DNA of 64,000 nucleotides from Bacteroidales bacterium (GCA_017459075.1 JAFUDQ010000012.1:62001-126000); one strand, 5' to 3'; positions 34,053-43,757 are shown, counted from the first letter of the stretch. The notes: generated from the letters alone by a model not told the origin. Program-made: numbers and translations.

Positions 34053-36182
34053 CTATTCCTTCCAGACTTTGAGGTACTCCTGAAGGGCCCACATTTCGTC
34101 GCGTGAAGCGGCGGCGGTGGCGAAGTCCAGCTCCGCCGCAGCTCGTTGCATCTTGCGCTTGGCTTCGGCCACAGCCTTTTCTACCTGCTCGCGTGTCATT
34201 GAGCGGATAACCGGATCCTGAAGCACGGCGGCAAGATCCGCCTTGATATGCCCTCCCTCGTAAGCGGAATTGGATTCCCTCTTGGAATCATGCCCAAGGC
34301 CCACAGTAATGCGGCCTTTTCCAAGTTCCGTAGGACTCGGAATGTAAGTGGGATTGTCGTAGGAATTGGCAGCACTCACCCTGCCTCCTATTTCACCTAC
34401 CAGGATATTATGCTTTGTCTCAACCTGCTTAGGCGTAATATTATGTAACTTGTTGTATTCTATTTGTTTACTGCGACGCCTGTCGGTCTCGTAAATAGTC
34501 TCCTGCATGGAGCCCGTGATGGTATCGGCATACATGATAACAAGACCGTGGACATTGCGGGCAGCGCGGCCGGCAGTCTGCGTAAGCGCGCGGCCGCTGC
34601 GCAGGAATCCCTCTTTGTCTGCATCCAGGATTGCTACAAGGGATACGGCCGGAATGTCAAGTCCCTCGCGCAGCAGGTTAACACCTACAAGCACATCAAA
34701 CAGCCCGTTCTTGAAATCTTCTATGATTTCCACCCTCTCTGTAGTGTCGACATCGGAATGAATATAGCGGCAGCGCACTCCAACCTTGGTAAAATAGCCT
34801 TCCAGTTCCTCTGCCATACGCTTTGTCAGGGTTGTCACAAGCACGCGCTCATCCACCTCCGCCCGCTTGCGAATCTCTTCCAGAAGGTCATCAACCTGGT
34901 TCTTGATAGGGCGAACCTCAATCGGCGGGTCCAGAAGCCCGGTGGGACGGACAACCTGCTCTACCATAAGACCCTCCGACTTCTCCAGCTCATAGTCAGC
35001 AGGAGTTGCACTCACATACACCATCTGGCCCGTTATGGACTCGAACTCGTCAAAAGTCAGCGGTCGGTTGTCGGCCGCGGCCGGAAGGCGGAAGCCGTAT
35101 TCTACCAGCACGCTTTTACGGGAATGGTCACCGCCGTACATAGCGCGAATCTGCGGAAGGGTCACGTGGCTTTCGTCAATGAAGGTTACGAAATCATCCG
35201 GGAAGTAATCAATCAGGCAGAACGGCCTCTGGCCAGGTTTCCTGCCGTCAAGGTAGCGGGAATAATTCTCAATACCGGGGCAGTAGCCCATCTCCTTAAT
35301 CATCTCAAGATCGTATTCTACCCTCTGTTTCAGGCGTTTAGCCTCCAGTCCTTTGCCGATGCTTTCAAAATATTCCACCTGCTTTACGAGGTCGTCCTGA
35401 ATCATGCTGACGGCACGGATGCTCTGTTCACGAGTGGTGACGAAGTTCTTGGCCGGATATATGGGGACCTCCGGCAAATGTTCGTATGTTGCTCCGGTTA
35501 CTGGGTCAATAAGGGAGATATCATCGACTTCATCGCCAAAGAATTCTATCCTCACGGCTTCATCGGACCCACCCAAAAATACGTCCACCGTATCTCCACG
35601 AACGCGGAAGGTTCCGCGCTTGAAATCCGTCTCCGTGCGGCTGTACAGGCCTTCCACAAGCATGTAGAGCAGGGCAGTCAGGCTTCGCCTTTCTCCTTTC
35701 CGGACAATGACGGTCTGTGTGTGGAAGTCTTCCGGATTGCCGATTCCGTACAGGCAGCTGACGCTGGATATGACAATGACGTCCCTTCTCCCTGACATAA
35801 GTGCCGATGCAGCACTGAGTCTTAACTTATCTATCTGCTCGTTGATGCTGAGGTCTTTTTCTATATAGGTATCGGTCGTCGGGATGTAAGCCTCCGGCTG
35901 ATAGTAGTCATAATAGGACACAAAATATTCCACGGCATTCTCCGGGAAAAAGGCCTTGAATTCTCCGTAAAGCTGGGCGGCGAGGGTTTTGTTATGGCTT
36001 AGGATTAGTGCCGGTCTCTGTAATTTTTCTATTACGTTAGCCATGGTAAAAGTCTTTCCCGAACCGGTAACTCCAAGAAGGGTCACTGCCGGAGCCCCCT
36101 CCCGGATGGCTTCAGTCAGTCCTTTGATTGCCGTCGGCTGGTCTCCGGACGGCTGATATGGTGCCTGTAGTTTAAATTGCAT
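34053..36182 (-). CDS. uvrB: excinuclease ABC subunit B
   Basis: UvrB is the damage-verifying helicase-like subunit of nucleotide excision repair, loaded by UvrA and acting with UvrC. It has 709 residues. Walker A is [10 protein letters not shown] (about 38-47). The beta-hairpin that clamps DNA is [14 protein letters not shown], followed by DTYIEKD. DESH ([11 protein letters not shown]) is motif II. Motif VI is [10 protein letters not shown]. The C-terminal UVR domain ([20 protein letters not shown]) contacts UvrC. It is the last gene of a minus-strand run from the GH73 gene, with a 56-nt gap to the (p)ppGpp synthase that contains its own TACCTTTG box. A 443-residue antisense frame inside it is a codon-bias artefact. 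Confidence 0.97.
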   Translation of the reverse strand: MQFKLQAPYQPSGDQPTAIKGLTEAIREGAPAVTLLGVTGSGKTFTMANVIEKLQRPALILSHNKTLAAQLYGEFKAFFPENAVEYFVSYYDYYQPEAYIPTTDTYIEKDLSINEQIDKLRLSAASALMSGRRDVIVISSVSCLYGIGNPEDFHTQTVIVRKGERRSLTALLYMLVEGLYSRTETDFKRGTFRVRGDTVDVFLGGSDEAVRIEFFGDEVDDISLIDPVTGATYEHLPEVPIYPAKNFVTTREQSIRAVSMIQDDLVKQVEYFESIGKGLEAKRLKQRVEYDLEMIKEMGYCPGIENYSRYLDGRKPGQRPFCLIDYFPDDFVTFIDESHVTLPQIRAMYGGDHSRKSVLVEYGFRLPAAADNRPLTFDEFESITGQMVYVSATPADYELEKSEGLMVEQVVRPTGLLDPPIEVRPIKNQVDDLLEEIRKRAEVDERVLVTTLTKRMAEELEGYFTKVGVRCRYIHSDVDTTERVEIIEDFKNGLFDVLVGVNLLREGLDIPAVSLVAILDADKEGFLRSGRALTQTAGRAARNVHGLVIMYADTITGSMQETIYETDRRRSKQIEYNKLHNITPKQVETKHNILVGEIGGRVSAANSYDNPTYIPSPTELGKGRITVGLGHDSKRESNSAYEGGHIKADLAAVLQDPVIRSMTREQVEKAVAEAKRKMQRAAAELDFATAAASRDEMWALQEYLKVWKE

Positions 36183-36202
36183 CTGGATTTTTCTTTGCAG
36201 TA

Positions 36203-36210
36203 CAAAGGTA
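36203..36210 (-). promoter_or_regulatory. -7 element, possible internal promoter for uvrB
   Basis: TACCTTTG on the minus strand. A start near 36196 would give a leader of about 14 nt before the uvrB ATG at 36182. No -33 box was seen. Confidence 0.42.
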
Positions 36211-36238
36211 TTAATAAAATTACTCAGAAGGTGGAGAA

Positions 36239-38368
36239 CTACACTCTGGAGACTTTGACGACGCCGCGGAGGTTGCGGATTTGGGAGACGACCTTGTCAA
36301 GTTCAGCTCCGGTTGGAACAGAAACCTTTATTGTAATATAATAGAGGCCGTCGCGGGGGTTTTCCGTCATATTGAAGGAGCGCAAAGAAGTCTTGAAGGA
36401 GCCAAGGATATCCATAATCTGGCCGGTAATTCCAGCCTCGGAAGAAGTAACCACCTTAAGAGCCACCTGGAAGCCGCTTCCGGAAGGAGTCTCCGTCCAA
36501 CGCACCTTCTGGATACGATAGGGATACATCTCCATAAGACGGGCGGCATTAGGGCAGGAAATACGGTGAATCTTGATACCGCTGTCCCTTGTCACAAACC
36601 CGAAGACATCGTCCCCGAATACAGGATTGCAGCATTTGGCCATCTTGTAGTCCAGGCCTTTAAGGCTCTGGGCATTGATAACCAGGATATCATCGGCCCC
36701 GGAAGTAGCAGCCCACTGCTGGGCCTTGTCCTTGCCGGAAGCCTCCGGCACCGGCTCACCACTCCCCCACTCCTGAATGAAAGTCTTGAACTGGTTCACA
36801 TCCAGGGTACCCTCTCCGATGGCAGCATACATCTCCTTGACAGACGGGAAATGATGCTTCTTCATGAACTCACCCCTCATCTCATCCGTCAGTTCCAGCT
36901 TCCAGTTCTTAAGACGCCTGTCAAGCAGTTCCTTGCCGTCTGCCGACAACTTATACTCCTGATCCTTAAGTACTTGCCTAATCTTATTGCGTGCCTTGGA
37001 TGTTACCACGAAGTTCAGCCAGTCCGCCGACGGCTTGCTGTTGCGGCCAGTCAGGATTTCAACCACATCTCCTGTCTGAAGTTTCTCACGGATACTCACG
37101 GGCTTGCCCCCAATAAGAGCTCCGGTGCATTTAATACCCACATTTGAGTGAATATTAAATGCGAAATCCAGCACCGTCGCCCCGGCTGAAAGGATTCTCA
37201 GCTCCCCGGAAGGAGTGAATACGAAAATCTCTTTGGAAGGAGGCAGAGGCAAATCATCCGGGTTCTGCCCGGGGTGTTCAAGGGCATATCGGACAGACGA
37301 CAGCCATTTATCCATCGTGGCCTCGTGGCTTATGCCTTTGTAAGACCAGTGGGCGGCATCGCCGTTCTCTGCGACATCGTCCATCCTCTTGGAACGGATT
37401 TGCACCTCAAGGTAAGCCCCCTCCTTGTTCTTTACAGTGATATGCAGGCACTCATAGCCATTATCCTTGGGCTTTGTAAGCCAGTCGCGAAGCCTCTTGG
37501 TATCCGGTTCATACTCTTCCGTCACATAGGAATAAACATCCCAGCACAGCTTCAGCTCCTTCTCCCGGACAGGCTCGCAATCAACAATGAACCTGATTGC
37601 AAAAACATCAAAGACACCCTCGAACGGCACCTTCTGCTTCTGCATTTTCTTGAAAATAGACCACGCAGTCTTTGTACGAATCTTCAGTTTATAAGAGATG
37701 CCGGCATCGGACAACTTGCGCTTAAGCGGCTCAATAAACTCTGCGGTAAGCTTTTCGCGGTCCTTTTCCGTAGCCTTAAGTTTGTTGGTTATGGTTCGAT
37801 ACTCCTCCGGATAAGCCTGACGGAAGTAAATATCCTCCATCTCACTTTTAATGTTATAAAGCCCCAGCTGATGAGCAAGAGGAATATATAACATCAAGGT
37901 TTCCAGGCATTTACGCTCGCGCACACCCTTTGGCATACTGCCAAGGTTACGCATGATTTCCAAGCGGTCGGCAATTTTAATAACCGTTACGCGGGGGTCT
38001 TCTGAATACCGGACAATGAGCTTTTTGTAATTCTCTGCCTCAAGACGGGTATCCTTGGGATTAATGGTAGAAATCTTGTCCAAACCATCAACAATCTGAA
38101 GCACTTCCTGAGGGAAACCGGCAAGCAGGGGCTTGGACTCCGGAGCCATCCGCGAAGCTTCATGCAGGAAAACAGCCGCAACACAGACCGGTTGCAGGCC
38201 AATCTCCCTGTCTACAATTTTGGCAACTCCCAGCGGGTGCTCCAGAAAAGGAGCTCCACTGTCACGTTTTTTATCTGCCAGAGCCTTCTCTGCTATATCA
38301 TAAGCCTTTTGGACAAGGTCCAACTCGGCATCCTCCAAATGAGGGAAAATTTCCTTTACATTTGCCAT
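36239..38368 (-). CDS. relA: RelA/SpoT-family (p)ppGpp synthetase, hydrolase site degenerate
   Basis: A 709-residue long-form RSH protein. N-terminal HD domain: FLEHPLG carries His44, but the HD pair reads His69-Glu70 (VFLHEASRM) and the following ED motif is missing, so the hydrolase is probably inactive. The synthetase domain keeps FDVFAIRF and [18 protein letters not shown], the G-loop and the substrate Tyr. Next come TGS ([18 protein letters not shown]), the Cys-rich ZFD ([17 protein letters not shown]) and a C-terminal ACT domain. This points to a RelA-type alarmone synthetase sensing ribosomes. ATG 38368 is preferred to an upstream in-frame start. It lies 30 nt after mltG. A bifunctional SpoT must then be encoded elsewhere (inference). 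Confidence 0.9.
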   Translation of the reverse strand: MANVKEIFPHLEDAELDLVQKAYDIAEKALADKKRDSGAPFLEHPLGVAKIVDREIGLQPVCVAAVFLHEASRMAPESKPLLAGFPQEVLQIVDGLDKISTINPKDTRLEAENYKKLIVRYSEDPRVTVIKIADRLEIMRNLGSMPKGVRERKCLETLMLYIPLAHQLGLYNIKSEMEDIYFRQAYPEEYRTITNKLKATEKDREKLTAEFIEPLKRKLSDAGISYKLKIRTKTAWSIFKKMQKQKVPFEGVFDVFAIRFIVDCEPVREKELKLCWDVYSYVTEEYEPDTKRLRDWLTKPKDNGYECLHITVKNKEGAYLEVQIRSKRMDDVAENGDAAHWSYKGISHEATMDKWLSSVRYALEHPGQNPDDLPLPPSKEIFVFTPSGELRILSAGATVLDFAFNIHSNVGIKCTGALIGGKPVSIREKLQTGDVVEILTGRNSKPSADWLNFVVTSKARNKIRQVLKDQEYKLSADGKELLDRRLKNWKLELTDEMRGEFMKKHHFPSVKEMYAAIGEGTLDVNQFKTFIQEWGSGEPVPEASGKDKAQQWAATSGADDILVINAQSLKGLDYKMAKCCNPVFGDDVFGFVTRDSGIKIHRISCPNAARLMEMYPYRIQKVRWTETPSGSGFQVALKVVTSSEAGITGQIMDILGSFKTSLRSFNMTENPRDGLYYITIKVSVPTGAELDKVVSQIRNLRGVVKVSRV

Positions 38369-38398
38369 AACCAACTGATTTATATGCCGGTACTGCAA

Positions 38399-39463
38399 TT
38401 ACTTTGCCGAAGCCTTGGCTGCTTTAGCTTCTTTCTGCTTTACTGTAAGCGCCCGCTGGAAACTTCGGGCATTTTTTAGATGTTCCGTATAAGACGATGC
38501 GAAACTGTGGGTGCCGTCGAAATTTGAATTCGCACAGAAATAAATATATCCGTCTGCGGTATCGGGATTCAGCACTGCTTCAAGACAAGCCTTCGTGGGC
38601 ACACAGATAGGTGCCGGCGGCAGTCCTTTGTGCAAATATGTATTGAATGGCGAATCCACGGAAAGATGCTTTTTAAGAATACGATTCAGGGTATAATTAT
38701 AACAATAGGCGATGGTAGGGTCAGCCTGAAGCTTCATTCCTTTGCGAAGGCGGTTTAGATAAGCCCCGGCAATCTTCGGCATCTCAGGCTCATAGTTGGT
38801 TTCTCCTTTGACGATGGAAGCGAGGATTGCGACCTCTGCCTGCGTAAGCCCCTGAGTTTCAGCTTTTTTCTTGTTTTCATCGGACCAGAAAGCATCGTAA
38901 GCCTTTTTCTGGCGGGCAAGTATTTCCGGCATCGACTCCGTCCACAGAACCTCATAAGTATCGGGGATGAACAATGAAAACACATTCGCTTTGGTAAAAC
39001 CGAGTCCTGCCAGAAGGGCGGAATCGCGAAGGCCCATAATTACGTCGGCCGAATCCAGCATCATCTGGGCCGATATCTTTTTGGCGATGCCGCTTTGCAG
39101 GCGCATCGTCCCGGAAAGAACAAGCTTTACAGGAGTCTGCCAGCCGTGAGAGAGCATCCTTGCCACGGCGGTGGATGTCTGCCCGGCCTCTACCTTGTAA
39201 TGGCCCGGCTTCAGGGGGCTGTCTGCAGATACTTCATCTATGCAGCGACGCAGGCTGGCATTCCATCTTACATCGCAACTATCTATAATATAATTTGTTA
39301 CAGATTCCCAAGTAGCATCAGGATAGACAAAGAGCTCTGCACTTCGGCCAATATTGGAAGCCTTGCGGTCATAGACCTTACGGCCCACAAACCAGCCTGC
39401 CACAAGTAAAATGGCAAACAACGCTCCAAGTACACTCAAAACTGTTTTTTTCTTCTTTGTCAT
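38399..39463 (-). CDS. mltG: endolytic murein transglycosylase MltG
   Basis: MltG (YceG family) cuts nascent glycan strands and so helps set peptidoglycan chain length. The 354-residue protein has an N-terminal signal anchor (about 7-26, LSVLGALFAILLVAGWF) with a basic cytoplasmic start (MTKKKK). A LysM-like part follows, then the YceG catalytic domain. The catalytic Glu is in ASIVKGETNYEPEMPK, followed by AGAYLNRLRKGMKLQADPT and GLPPAPICVPTKACLEA. It lies 13 nt after the GH73 glucosaminidase gene and 30 nt before relA, forming a cell-wall pair. A Lys-Ala-rich C-terminal tail is present. Location: inner membrane, active site in the periplasm. Confidence 0.94.
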   Translation of the reverse strand: MTKKKKTVLSVLGALFAILLVAGWFVGRKVYDRKASNIGRSAELFVYPDATWESVTNYIIDSCDVRWNASLRRCIDEVSADSPLKPGHYKVEAGQTSTAVARMLSHGWQTPVKLVLSGTMRLQSGIAKKISAQMMLDSADVIMGLRDSALLAGLGFTKANVFSLFIPDTYEVLWTESMPEILARQKKAYDAFWSDENKKKAETQGLTQAEVAILASIVKGETNYEPEMPKIAGAYLNRLRKGMKLQADPTIAYCYNYTLNRILKKHLSVDSPFNTYLHKGLPPAPICVPTKACLEAVLNPDTADGYIYFCANSNFDGTHSFASSYTEHLKNARSFQRALTVKQKEAKAAKASAK

Positions 39464-39476
39464 ATCCTGTCTGGAA

Positions 39477-40451
39477 CTAATACAACACTCTCTTCTTTAC
39501 GCCCTTGCCACGGAGGACAAGTTCATCTCCCTCTTTGGTAACATAGTCTTCCGGAAGCTTGTTTTTCTTAAGCAAGGCCGACAACTTGATTCCGAAACGC
39601 TGAGATATTTCCCTGAGACTTTCCCCGTCTTCACCGACGGTGTAAAGGTCTACACCTTTTGCAGCATCTTTCTTCTTGGCCTGGAGATAAACAATCGTGC
39701 CAGGTTCAAGAGGTTCTGCAATCTTAAGGTCGTTATACTTTAATATTTCCTTGCGGAACAAATCATATTCACGGGCGATGTCGTCATAAGTTTCACCCTC
39801 AACCGAATAAAGGAACGGTACGCCGTTCTGGGAATAAAGCTGGCGGGAAAGCGGAAAACTGAAGGTCTGACGAGCATCTCCCGGCTTAATTTCCACAGGG
39901 GCTTCAAGTTTATGGGGCGATGCAGGGATATCTTCTCCGGTATCAAATCTGTAAAGCTGGTAATCTTCTATAAGCTTGACAAGCTTGTTGCCATAACCAG
40001 GGTCCGTGGCATACCCGGCGTCCTTAAGGCCGTAAGCCCAGCTCTTGTAGTCCGTAGGGTCAAGGTCAAAGAGGAATTTATACCTGTCACGGCTCCTGAG
40101 GAAAGACGAATGGTCCTGGAAGGACTGCTCTGCGTCGTCATAGACGCGGAAACATTCGTTCCTCTTGTCATCATCGACCTTCATGGTTTTTCCCCTCCAG
40201 CCATGGCATTTGATGCCGAAGTGGTTGTTGCCTTTTGCGGCAAGGTCTGACAGGCCATTGCGGGATTCCAGCATGCCCTGCGCAAGGGTAATGCTGGCAG
40301 GAACGCCGCTGCGGTGCATTTCACGCACAGCCATGTCTTTATATTTGTCTATATACTTTTGCTGTGGTGTATCGCCGGTTGTGGCGGCTCCCAGGCCGAC
40401 GGCAGCAACAAATGCAAATATCAGAGAAGTTAGTTTGTTCCTTAAATTCAT
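39477..40451 (-). CDS. GH73-type glucosaminidase with LysM repeats
   Basis: A 324-residue exported cell-wall hydrolase. The start at 40451 gives a proper signal peptide (MNLRNKLTSLIFAFVAAVGL) and a leader of about 12 nt from a consensus promoter; longer starts at 40463 or 40472 would not. Residues about 28-165 are a glucosaminidase (FlgJ-like, GH73) domain: ITLAQGMLESRNGLSDLA with the catalytic Glu, NNHFGIKCHGW, FRVYDDAEQSFQDHSSFL and GYATDPGYGNKLV. Two LysM-like repeats follow (VEGETYDDIAREYDLF and VGEDGESLREISQRFG), which bind peptidoglycan. It is the first gene of the mltG-relA-uvrB run. It probably cleaves between N-acetylglucosaminyl and N-acetylmuramyl residues. Confidence 0.9.
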   Translation of the reverse strand: MNLRNKLTSLIFAFVAAVGLGAATTGDTPQQKYIDKYKDMAVREMHRSGVPASITLAQGMLESRNGLSDLAAKGNNHFGIKCHGWRGKTMKVDDDKRNECFRVYDDAEQSFQDHSSFLRSRDRYKFLFDLDPTDYKSWAYGLKDAGYATDPGYGNKLVKLIEDYQLYRFDTGEDIPASPHKLEAPVEIKPGDARQTFSFPLSRQLYSQNGVPFLYSVEGETYDDIAREYDLFRKEILKYNDLKIAEPLEPGTIVYLQAKKKDAAKGVDLYTVGEDGESLREISQRFGIKLSALLKKNKLPEDYVTKEGDELVLRGKGVKKRVLY

Positions 40452-40469
40452 CTTTAAATCCATTTTCTC

Positions 40470-40501
40470 CAAATATAGTTTCTTTTTTTTAATTTATCAA
40501 A
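40470..40501 (-). promoter_or_regulatory. promoter of the GH73-mltG-relA run
   Basis: On the minus strand: TTTG (40501-40498), 20-nt spacer, TATATTTG (40477-40470). The start near 40463 fixes the GH73 start codon at 40451. Confidence 0.72.
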
Positions 40502-40512
40502 TATAATGGTTT

Positions 40513-40697
40513 CCAGGTGCAAGAAGGCCGGTTTTGCACCGCGAGGGCAGAAAAACAGGGCGGCCAGGTGCAAAAGGGGCTGTTTTGCACCGCGAGGACA
40601 GAAAAACAGGGCGGCCAGGTGCAAAAGGGGCTGTTTTGCACCGCGAAGGCAGAAAAACAGGGCGGCCAGGTGCAAAAGGGGCTGTTTTGCACCTGGA
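40513..40697. repeat. 51-nt tandem repeat array, each unit a hairpin
   Basis: Units begin at 40513, 40564, 40615 and 40666; the last is partial. Each holds GGTGCAAAA, a 7-nt loop and TTTTGCACC, for example 40567-40575 with 40583-40591; the first unit is slightly diverged. Between hairpins is a constant CAGAAAAACAGGGCGGCC. The array fills the gap between the rnz stop and the GH73 promoter. Because 51 is divisible by 3, it creates false repetitive frames on both strands. Confidence 0.92.
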
Positions 40698-40723
40698 GGT
40701 GGAGGAAGGGAATTTAAGAATGG

Positions 40724-41641
40724 CTAGATTTCAAAGGAATCGCCGTCAGAGGCGGCATAAGATTCAGGGAAGATGGTGCGGCACTCTTCCTGATACTGGG
40801 TTATGTCTTTGTTTCGGGAAGAATAGTGGCCGATGATTAATTTGCCAGCACCGGCTTCCTTGGCTACAGATGCGGCCTGGAGAGTTGTGGAGTGGTGACG
40901 GAGCGCGGCCTGGTCTTCCAACTCTGCCAGATAAGTTGCCTCATGATAAAGGGTTGTAACCCCTTTGAGCCAACTGGCTAGCTCCGGGAACGGAGCGGTA
41001 TCACTTATATAGGCATAACCAGCGGGCTCGAAAGGCACATAAGTGCAGCGCTCCACCGTAAGGACAGAGCCATCCGGGCGCGTGACATCCTCTCCCCTTT
41101 TCAGGGAGCCAATCTCCGTCAGGCTGAGCCCGAAGGCCTCAACAGCCCATTTATGAACGTTAAGCATAGGAGTTTTCTCACGGAAAACATAGCCGTAAGT
41201 CTCTATGCCATGATTCAGCGGCAAGGCCGACACCTCCAGGGTCTTGGTCTCAAGAATGACTTCAGGAGCAGATCCCTTCAAAGGAGTAAACCTGATTTCA
41301 TAGGCCAGGCCATCGCCATAATAAGATAGGAAAAACTTGATTATCGGCCCTAAATTGGCAGGACCGAAAATATTCAGCGGCGCTGTACGGCCTTTCATGC
41401 CAAGGGTGGAAAGAAAGCCGAAGAGCCCGAAGACATGGTCTCCGTGGATATGGCTGACGAAGACGGAATCTATCTTCATCATTGGCTCATGGAAGTTCAC
41501 AAACTGCTGCTGAACCCCTTCACCGCAATCTATCAGAAAATAGCGCCCGTGTACGGAAAGTACCTGGGCGCTCTGATATCTTCCGGAGACGGGCATGGCC
41601 GAAGCCGTGCCCAGCATCCGTACTGAAAATTCTTTATTCAC
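40724..41641 (-). CDS. rnz: ribonuclease Z
   Basis: RNase Z trims the 3' trailer of tRNA precursors. This is the 305-residue short form, a metallo-beta-lactamase fold. SVRMLGTASAMPVSGRYQSA is the typical start, HIHGDHVFGLFG carries the HxHxDH metal site, and LNHGIETYGYVFREK and HYSSRNKDI hold later ligands and the substrate arm. GTG 41641 is proposed as the start. It gives the usual nine or so residues before LGTASA, and it overlaps the rpsA stop (GTGAATAA) for translational coupling. ATG 41617 would cut into the first beta-strand. It is followed by a 51-nt repeat array. Confidence 0.93.
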   Translation of the reverse strand: MNKEFSVRMLGTASAMPVSGRYQSAQVLSVHGRYFLIDCGEGVQQQFVNFHEPMMKIDSVFVSHIHGDHVFGLFGFLSTLGMKGRTAPLNIFGPANLGPIIKFFLSYYGDGLAYEIRFTPLKGSAPEVILETKTLEVSALPLNHGIETYGYVFREKTPMLNVHKWAVEAFGLSLTEIGSLKRGEDVTRPDGSVLTVERCTYVPFEPAGYAYISDTAPFPELASWLKGVTTLYHEATYLAELEDQAALRHHSTTLQAASVAKEAGAGKLIIGHYSSRNKDITQYQEECRTIFPESYAASDGDSFEI

Positions 41642-43421
41642 CTTTCTCAAGTTTGCTCTTGAGGGCTGCAAGCTCAGAGATGTCACCAAGGGTGGTCTTC
41701 TCTACGCTGTTGTTAACCTTCTTGACAGCCTTCTTGGTGTTGTCGGCCTCTGTAGCAACCTTCTCTGCCTTAGCCTCTGCATAAGTGCGGGTGTGGCTGA
41801 GAAGAACCCTGCGGGTGCTGCGACGGAGCTCTACAACCTTGAAAGGAAGAATCTCGCCTACAACTGCGGTCTTACCGTCCTCCTTAACGAGGTCACGGCT
41901 GAAGCAGAAGCACTCTGTACCGTCCTCAAGGGTAATGGTAGCGCCCTTGTCTGTAGTAGCGGTAACCTTGCCCTCTACAGTTGTGCCGGCAGGATATTTA
42001 GCCTCAAGCTGGTCCCAAGGATTAGGGAGAAGCTGCTTGTGGCCAAGGCTGAGCTTATGGTTAGCCTCATCGAAGTCAAGGATAACAACCTCAATCTTGT
42101 CACCGGGCTGTACCATCTCTGAAGGATGTTTGATCTTGTCCCAGCTGAGGTCGCTGATATGAACGAGACCCTCGATACCGTCCTCAAGCTCTGCGAATAC
42201 ACCGAAGGTGGTGATATTGCGAACAGTTGCAGTCTGCTTGCTGCCAACGGGATAACGCTCGCGGATGTTCTCCCAAGGATTCTCTACAAGCTGCTTCAGG
42301 CCAAGGGACATCTTGCGTGCCTCACGGTCAAGGGAGAGAACCTGTGCCTCTACCTCGTCACCAACCTTGAGGAAGTCCTGGGCAATGCGCAGGCGGGGGC
42401 TCCAGCTCATTTCTGATACGTGGATGAGACCCTCAACACCAGGCATAATCTCTACGAATGCGCCGTAGTCTGCGATGAGAACTACTTTACCCTTTACCTT
42501 GTCACCTACCTTAAGGTCAGGATTCAGGGCATCCCAAGGATGAGCTGTGAGCTGCTTGAGACCGAGGGCGATCCTCTTCTGCTGCTCATTGAAGTCAAGT
42601 ACAACAACCTTGATCTTCTCATCAAGAGAAACGATCTCTTCAGGATTGTTGATACGGCCCCAAGAGAGGTCTGTGATGTGGATGAGACCGTCTACGCCAC
42701 CAAGGTCAACGAATACGCCGTAGTTGGTGATGTTCTTAACGGTACCCTCAAGGATCTGGCCTTTCTCAAGCTTGCTGATGATTTCGCTCTTCTGCTTCTC
42801 AAGTTCAGCCTCAAGAAGTGCCTTGTGGGAAACAACGACATTGCGGAAATCCTGGTTGATCTTGACGATCTTGAAGTCCATGGTCTGGTCTACGAATACA
42901 TCGTAGTCACGGATAGGTTTGATGTCGATCTGGCTGCCGGGGAGGAAGGCCTCGATACCGAATACGTCGACGATCATACCGCCCTTGGTGCGGGTCTTAA
43001 CATAACCCTTAACGACTTCACCCTTGTCGAAGGCTGCGTTAACCATATCCCATGAACGGAGCTGGCGAGCCTTTTTATGTGAAAGAAGCAACTGGCCTTT
43101 GCGGTCTTCTGCAGACTCTACGAATACTTCTACCTTGTCACCTACCTTGAGGTCTGGATTGTAACGGAACTCAGGAGCTGCGATTACGCCTTCGCTCTTG
43201 TAGCCGATGTTTACGATAACCTCTCTCTTGGAGATAGCGGTTACTGTACCCTCTACAACGTCGTTTTCTACGACCTTTGAAAGGGTCTGGTCATAAGCTG
43301 CCTCGATAGCGGCTTTGTCTTCTGCGCCGTAGAGGTCTGCTCCGCTCTCAAATGCGTCCCAATCGAATGCCTCAGGGGCGATGGAAGCGTTGAGCTGTGC
43401 TTTCTTAATTTCTTCTGACAT
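41634..43421 (-). CDS. rpsA: 30S ribosomal protein S1
   Basis: S1 brings mRNA to the 30S subunit, which matters where Shine-Dalgarno signals are weak, as in Bacteroidetes. The 595-residue protein has six S1 domains, recognised at NDVVEGTVTAISKREVIVNI, GEVVKGYVKTRTKGGMIVDV, GQILEGTVKNITNYGVFVDL, GDKVKGKVVLIADYGAFVEI, GSKQTATVRNITTFGVFAEL and GTTVEGKVTATTDKGATITL. A Lys/Glu-rich tail follows. Domains 3-5 carry the DGLIHITDLSW-type signature. ATG 43421 (MSEEIKKAQL) is preferred over an open upstream extension. Codon use is strongly biased. The predicted leader is about 70 nt, with a small CCCCGC/GGGG hairpin. Confidence 0.96.
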   Translation of the reverse strand: MSEEIKKAQLNASIAPEAFDWDAFESGADLYGAEDKAAIEAAYDQTLSKVVENDVVEGTVTAISKREVIVNIGYKSEGVIAAPEFRYNPDLKVGDKVEVFVESAEDRKGQLLLSHKKARQLRSWDMVNAAFDKGEVVKGYVKTRTKGGMIVDVFGIEAFLPGSQIDIKPIRDYDVFVDQTMDFKIVKINQDFRNVVVSHKALLEAELEKQKSEIISKLEKGQILEGTVKNITNYGVFVDLGGVDGLIHITDLSWGRINNPEEIVSLDEKIKVVVLDFNEQQKRIALGLKQLTAHPWDALNPDLKVGDKVKGKVVLIADYGAFVEIMPGVEGLIHVSEMSWSPRLRIAQDFLKVGDEVEAQVLSLDREARKMSLGLKQLVENPWENIRERYPVGSKQTATVRNITTFGVFAELEDGIEGLVHISDLSWDKIKHPSEMVQPGDKIEVVILDFDEANHKLSLGHKQLLPNPWDQLEAKYPAGTTVEGKVTATTDKGATITLEDGTECFCFSRDLVKEDGKTAVVGEILPFKVVELRRSTRRVLLSHTRTYAEAKAEKVATEADNTKKAVKKVNNSVEKTTLGDISELAALKSKLEKGE

Positions 43422-43498
43422 AGTGTTTAAATAATTAAAAACTAGTTGTTTAACATTATACTTAGTGCTTTGCCCCAAAGCGGGGACCAAAAAGCCTG

Positions 43499-43529
43499 CA
43501 AATATAGGCACTATTCGTTAAAAAACAAA
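43499..43529 (-). promoter_or_regulatory. promoter of rpsA
   Basis: On the minus strand: TTTG (43529-43526), 19-nt spacer, TATATTTG (43506-43499). It is back to back with the epimerase promoter. Confidence 0.75.
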
Positions 43530-43564
43530 CATTTAGGCCAAATAAAAATTTCTTCAACAAACTC

Positions 43565-43595
43565 TTTGTCCTCTTGTTTCTATTTCGTATCTTTG
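43565..43595 (+). promoter_or_regulatory. promoter of the epimerase gene
   Basis: TTTG (43565-43568), 19-nt spacer, TATCTTTG (43588-43595). A start near 43602 leaves a leader of about 155 nt, mostly filled by a palindromic element. Confidence 0.72.
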
Positions 43596-43601
43596 GTTTT
43601 T

Positions 43602-43728
43602 GTAAGTCGGTGGCGGTATTCCGAAACCGTCGTCACTTCGTTCCGACCCCTCCCATCGCAGGCGATGGGCCCTCCCTCTTACATTGCCGAGGGTGGAATG
43701 GGTTTCGGGACACCGCCACCGGCCTTAC
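43602..43728. repeat. palindromic element in the epimerase leader
   Basis: Outer arms of about 27 bases (43602-43628 and 43702-43728) pair imperfectly. An inner stem CCCATCGC/GCGATGGG (43652-43659 and 43662-43669) is perfect. The 28 bases at 43678-43705 match 31636-31663 with two differences. The rest of the 336-nt gap between rpsA and this gene holds the two promoters. Confidence 0.7.
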
Positions 43729-43757
43729 AAGAGAAAGAATACTAATTATTTATCAAT

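Noticed and set aside
34464..35795. 443-codon open frame on the plus strand opposite uvrB
   Set aside because: UvrB is unambiguous on the minus strand across its whole length. The plus frame has no domain, no promoter and a low-complexity codon-mirror composition.
36281..37147. 288-codon plus-strand frame opposite the RelA-type gene
   Set aside because: Mirror frame of a certain gene; no start context and no family resemblance.
40513..40697. CRISPR array
   Set aside because: The 51-nt units are entire repeats without unique spacers and no cas gene is near.
40506..40836. Short repetitive proteins encoded across the 51-nt array
   Set aside because: The frames exist on both strands only because the period is a multiple of three; there is no start context or independent support.
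42420..43055. 211-codon plus-strand frame opposite rpsA
   Set aside because: Mirror frame caused by rpsA codon bias.
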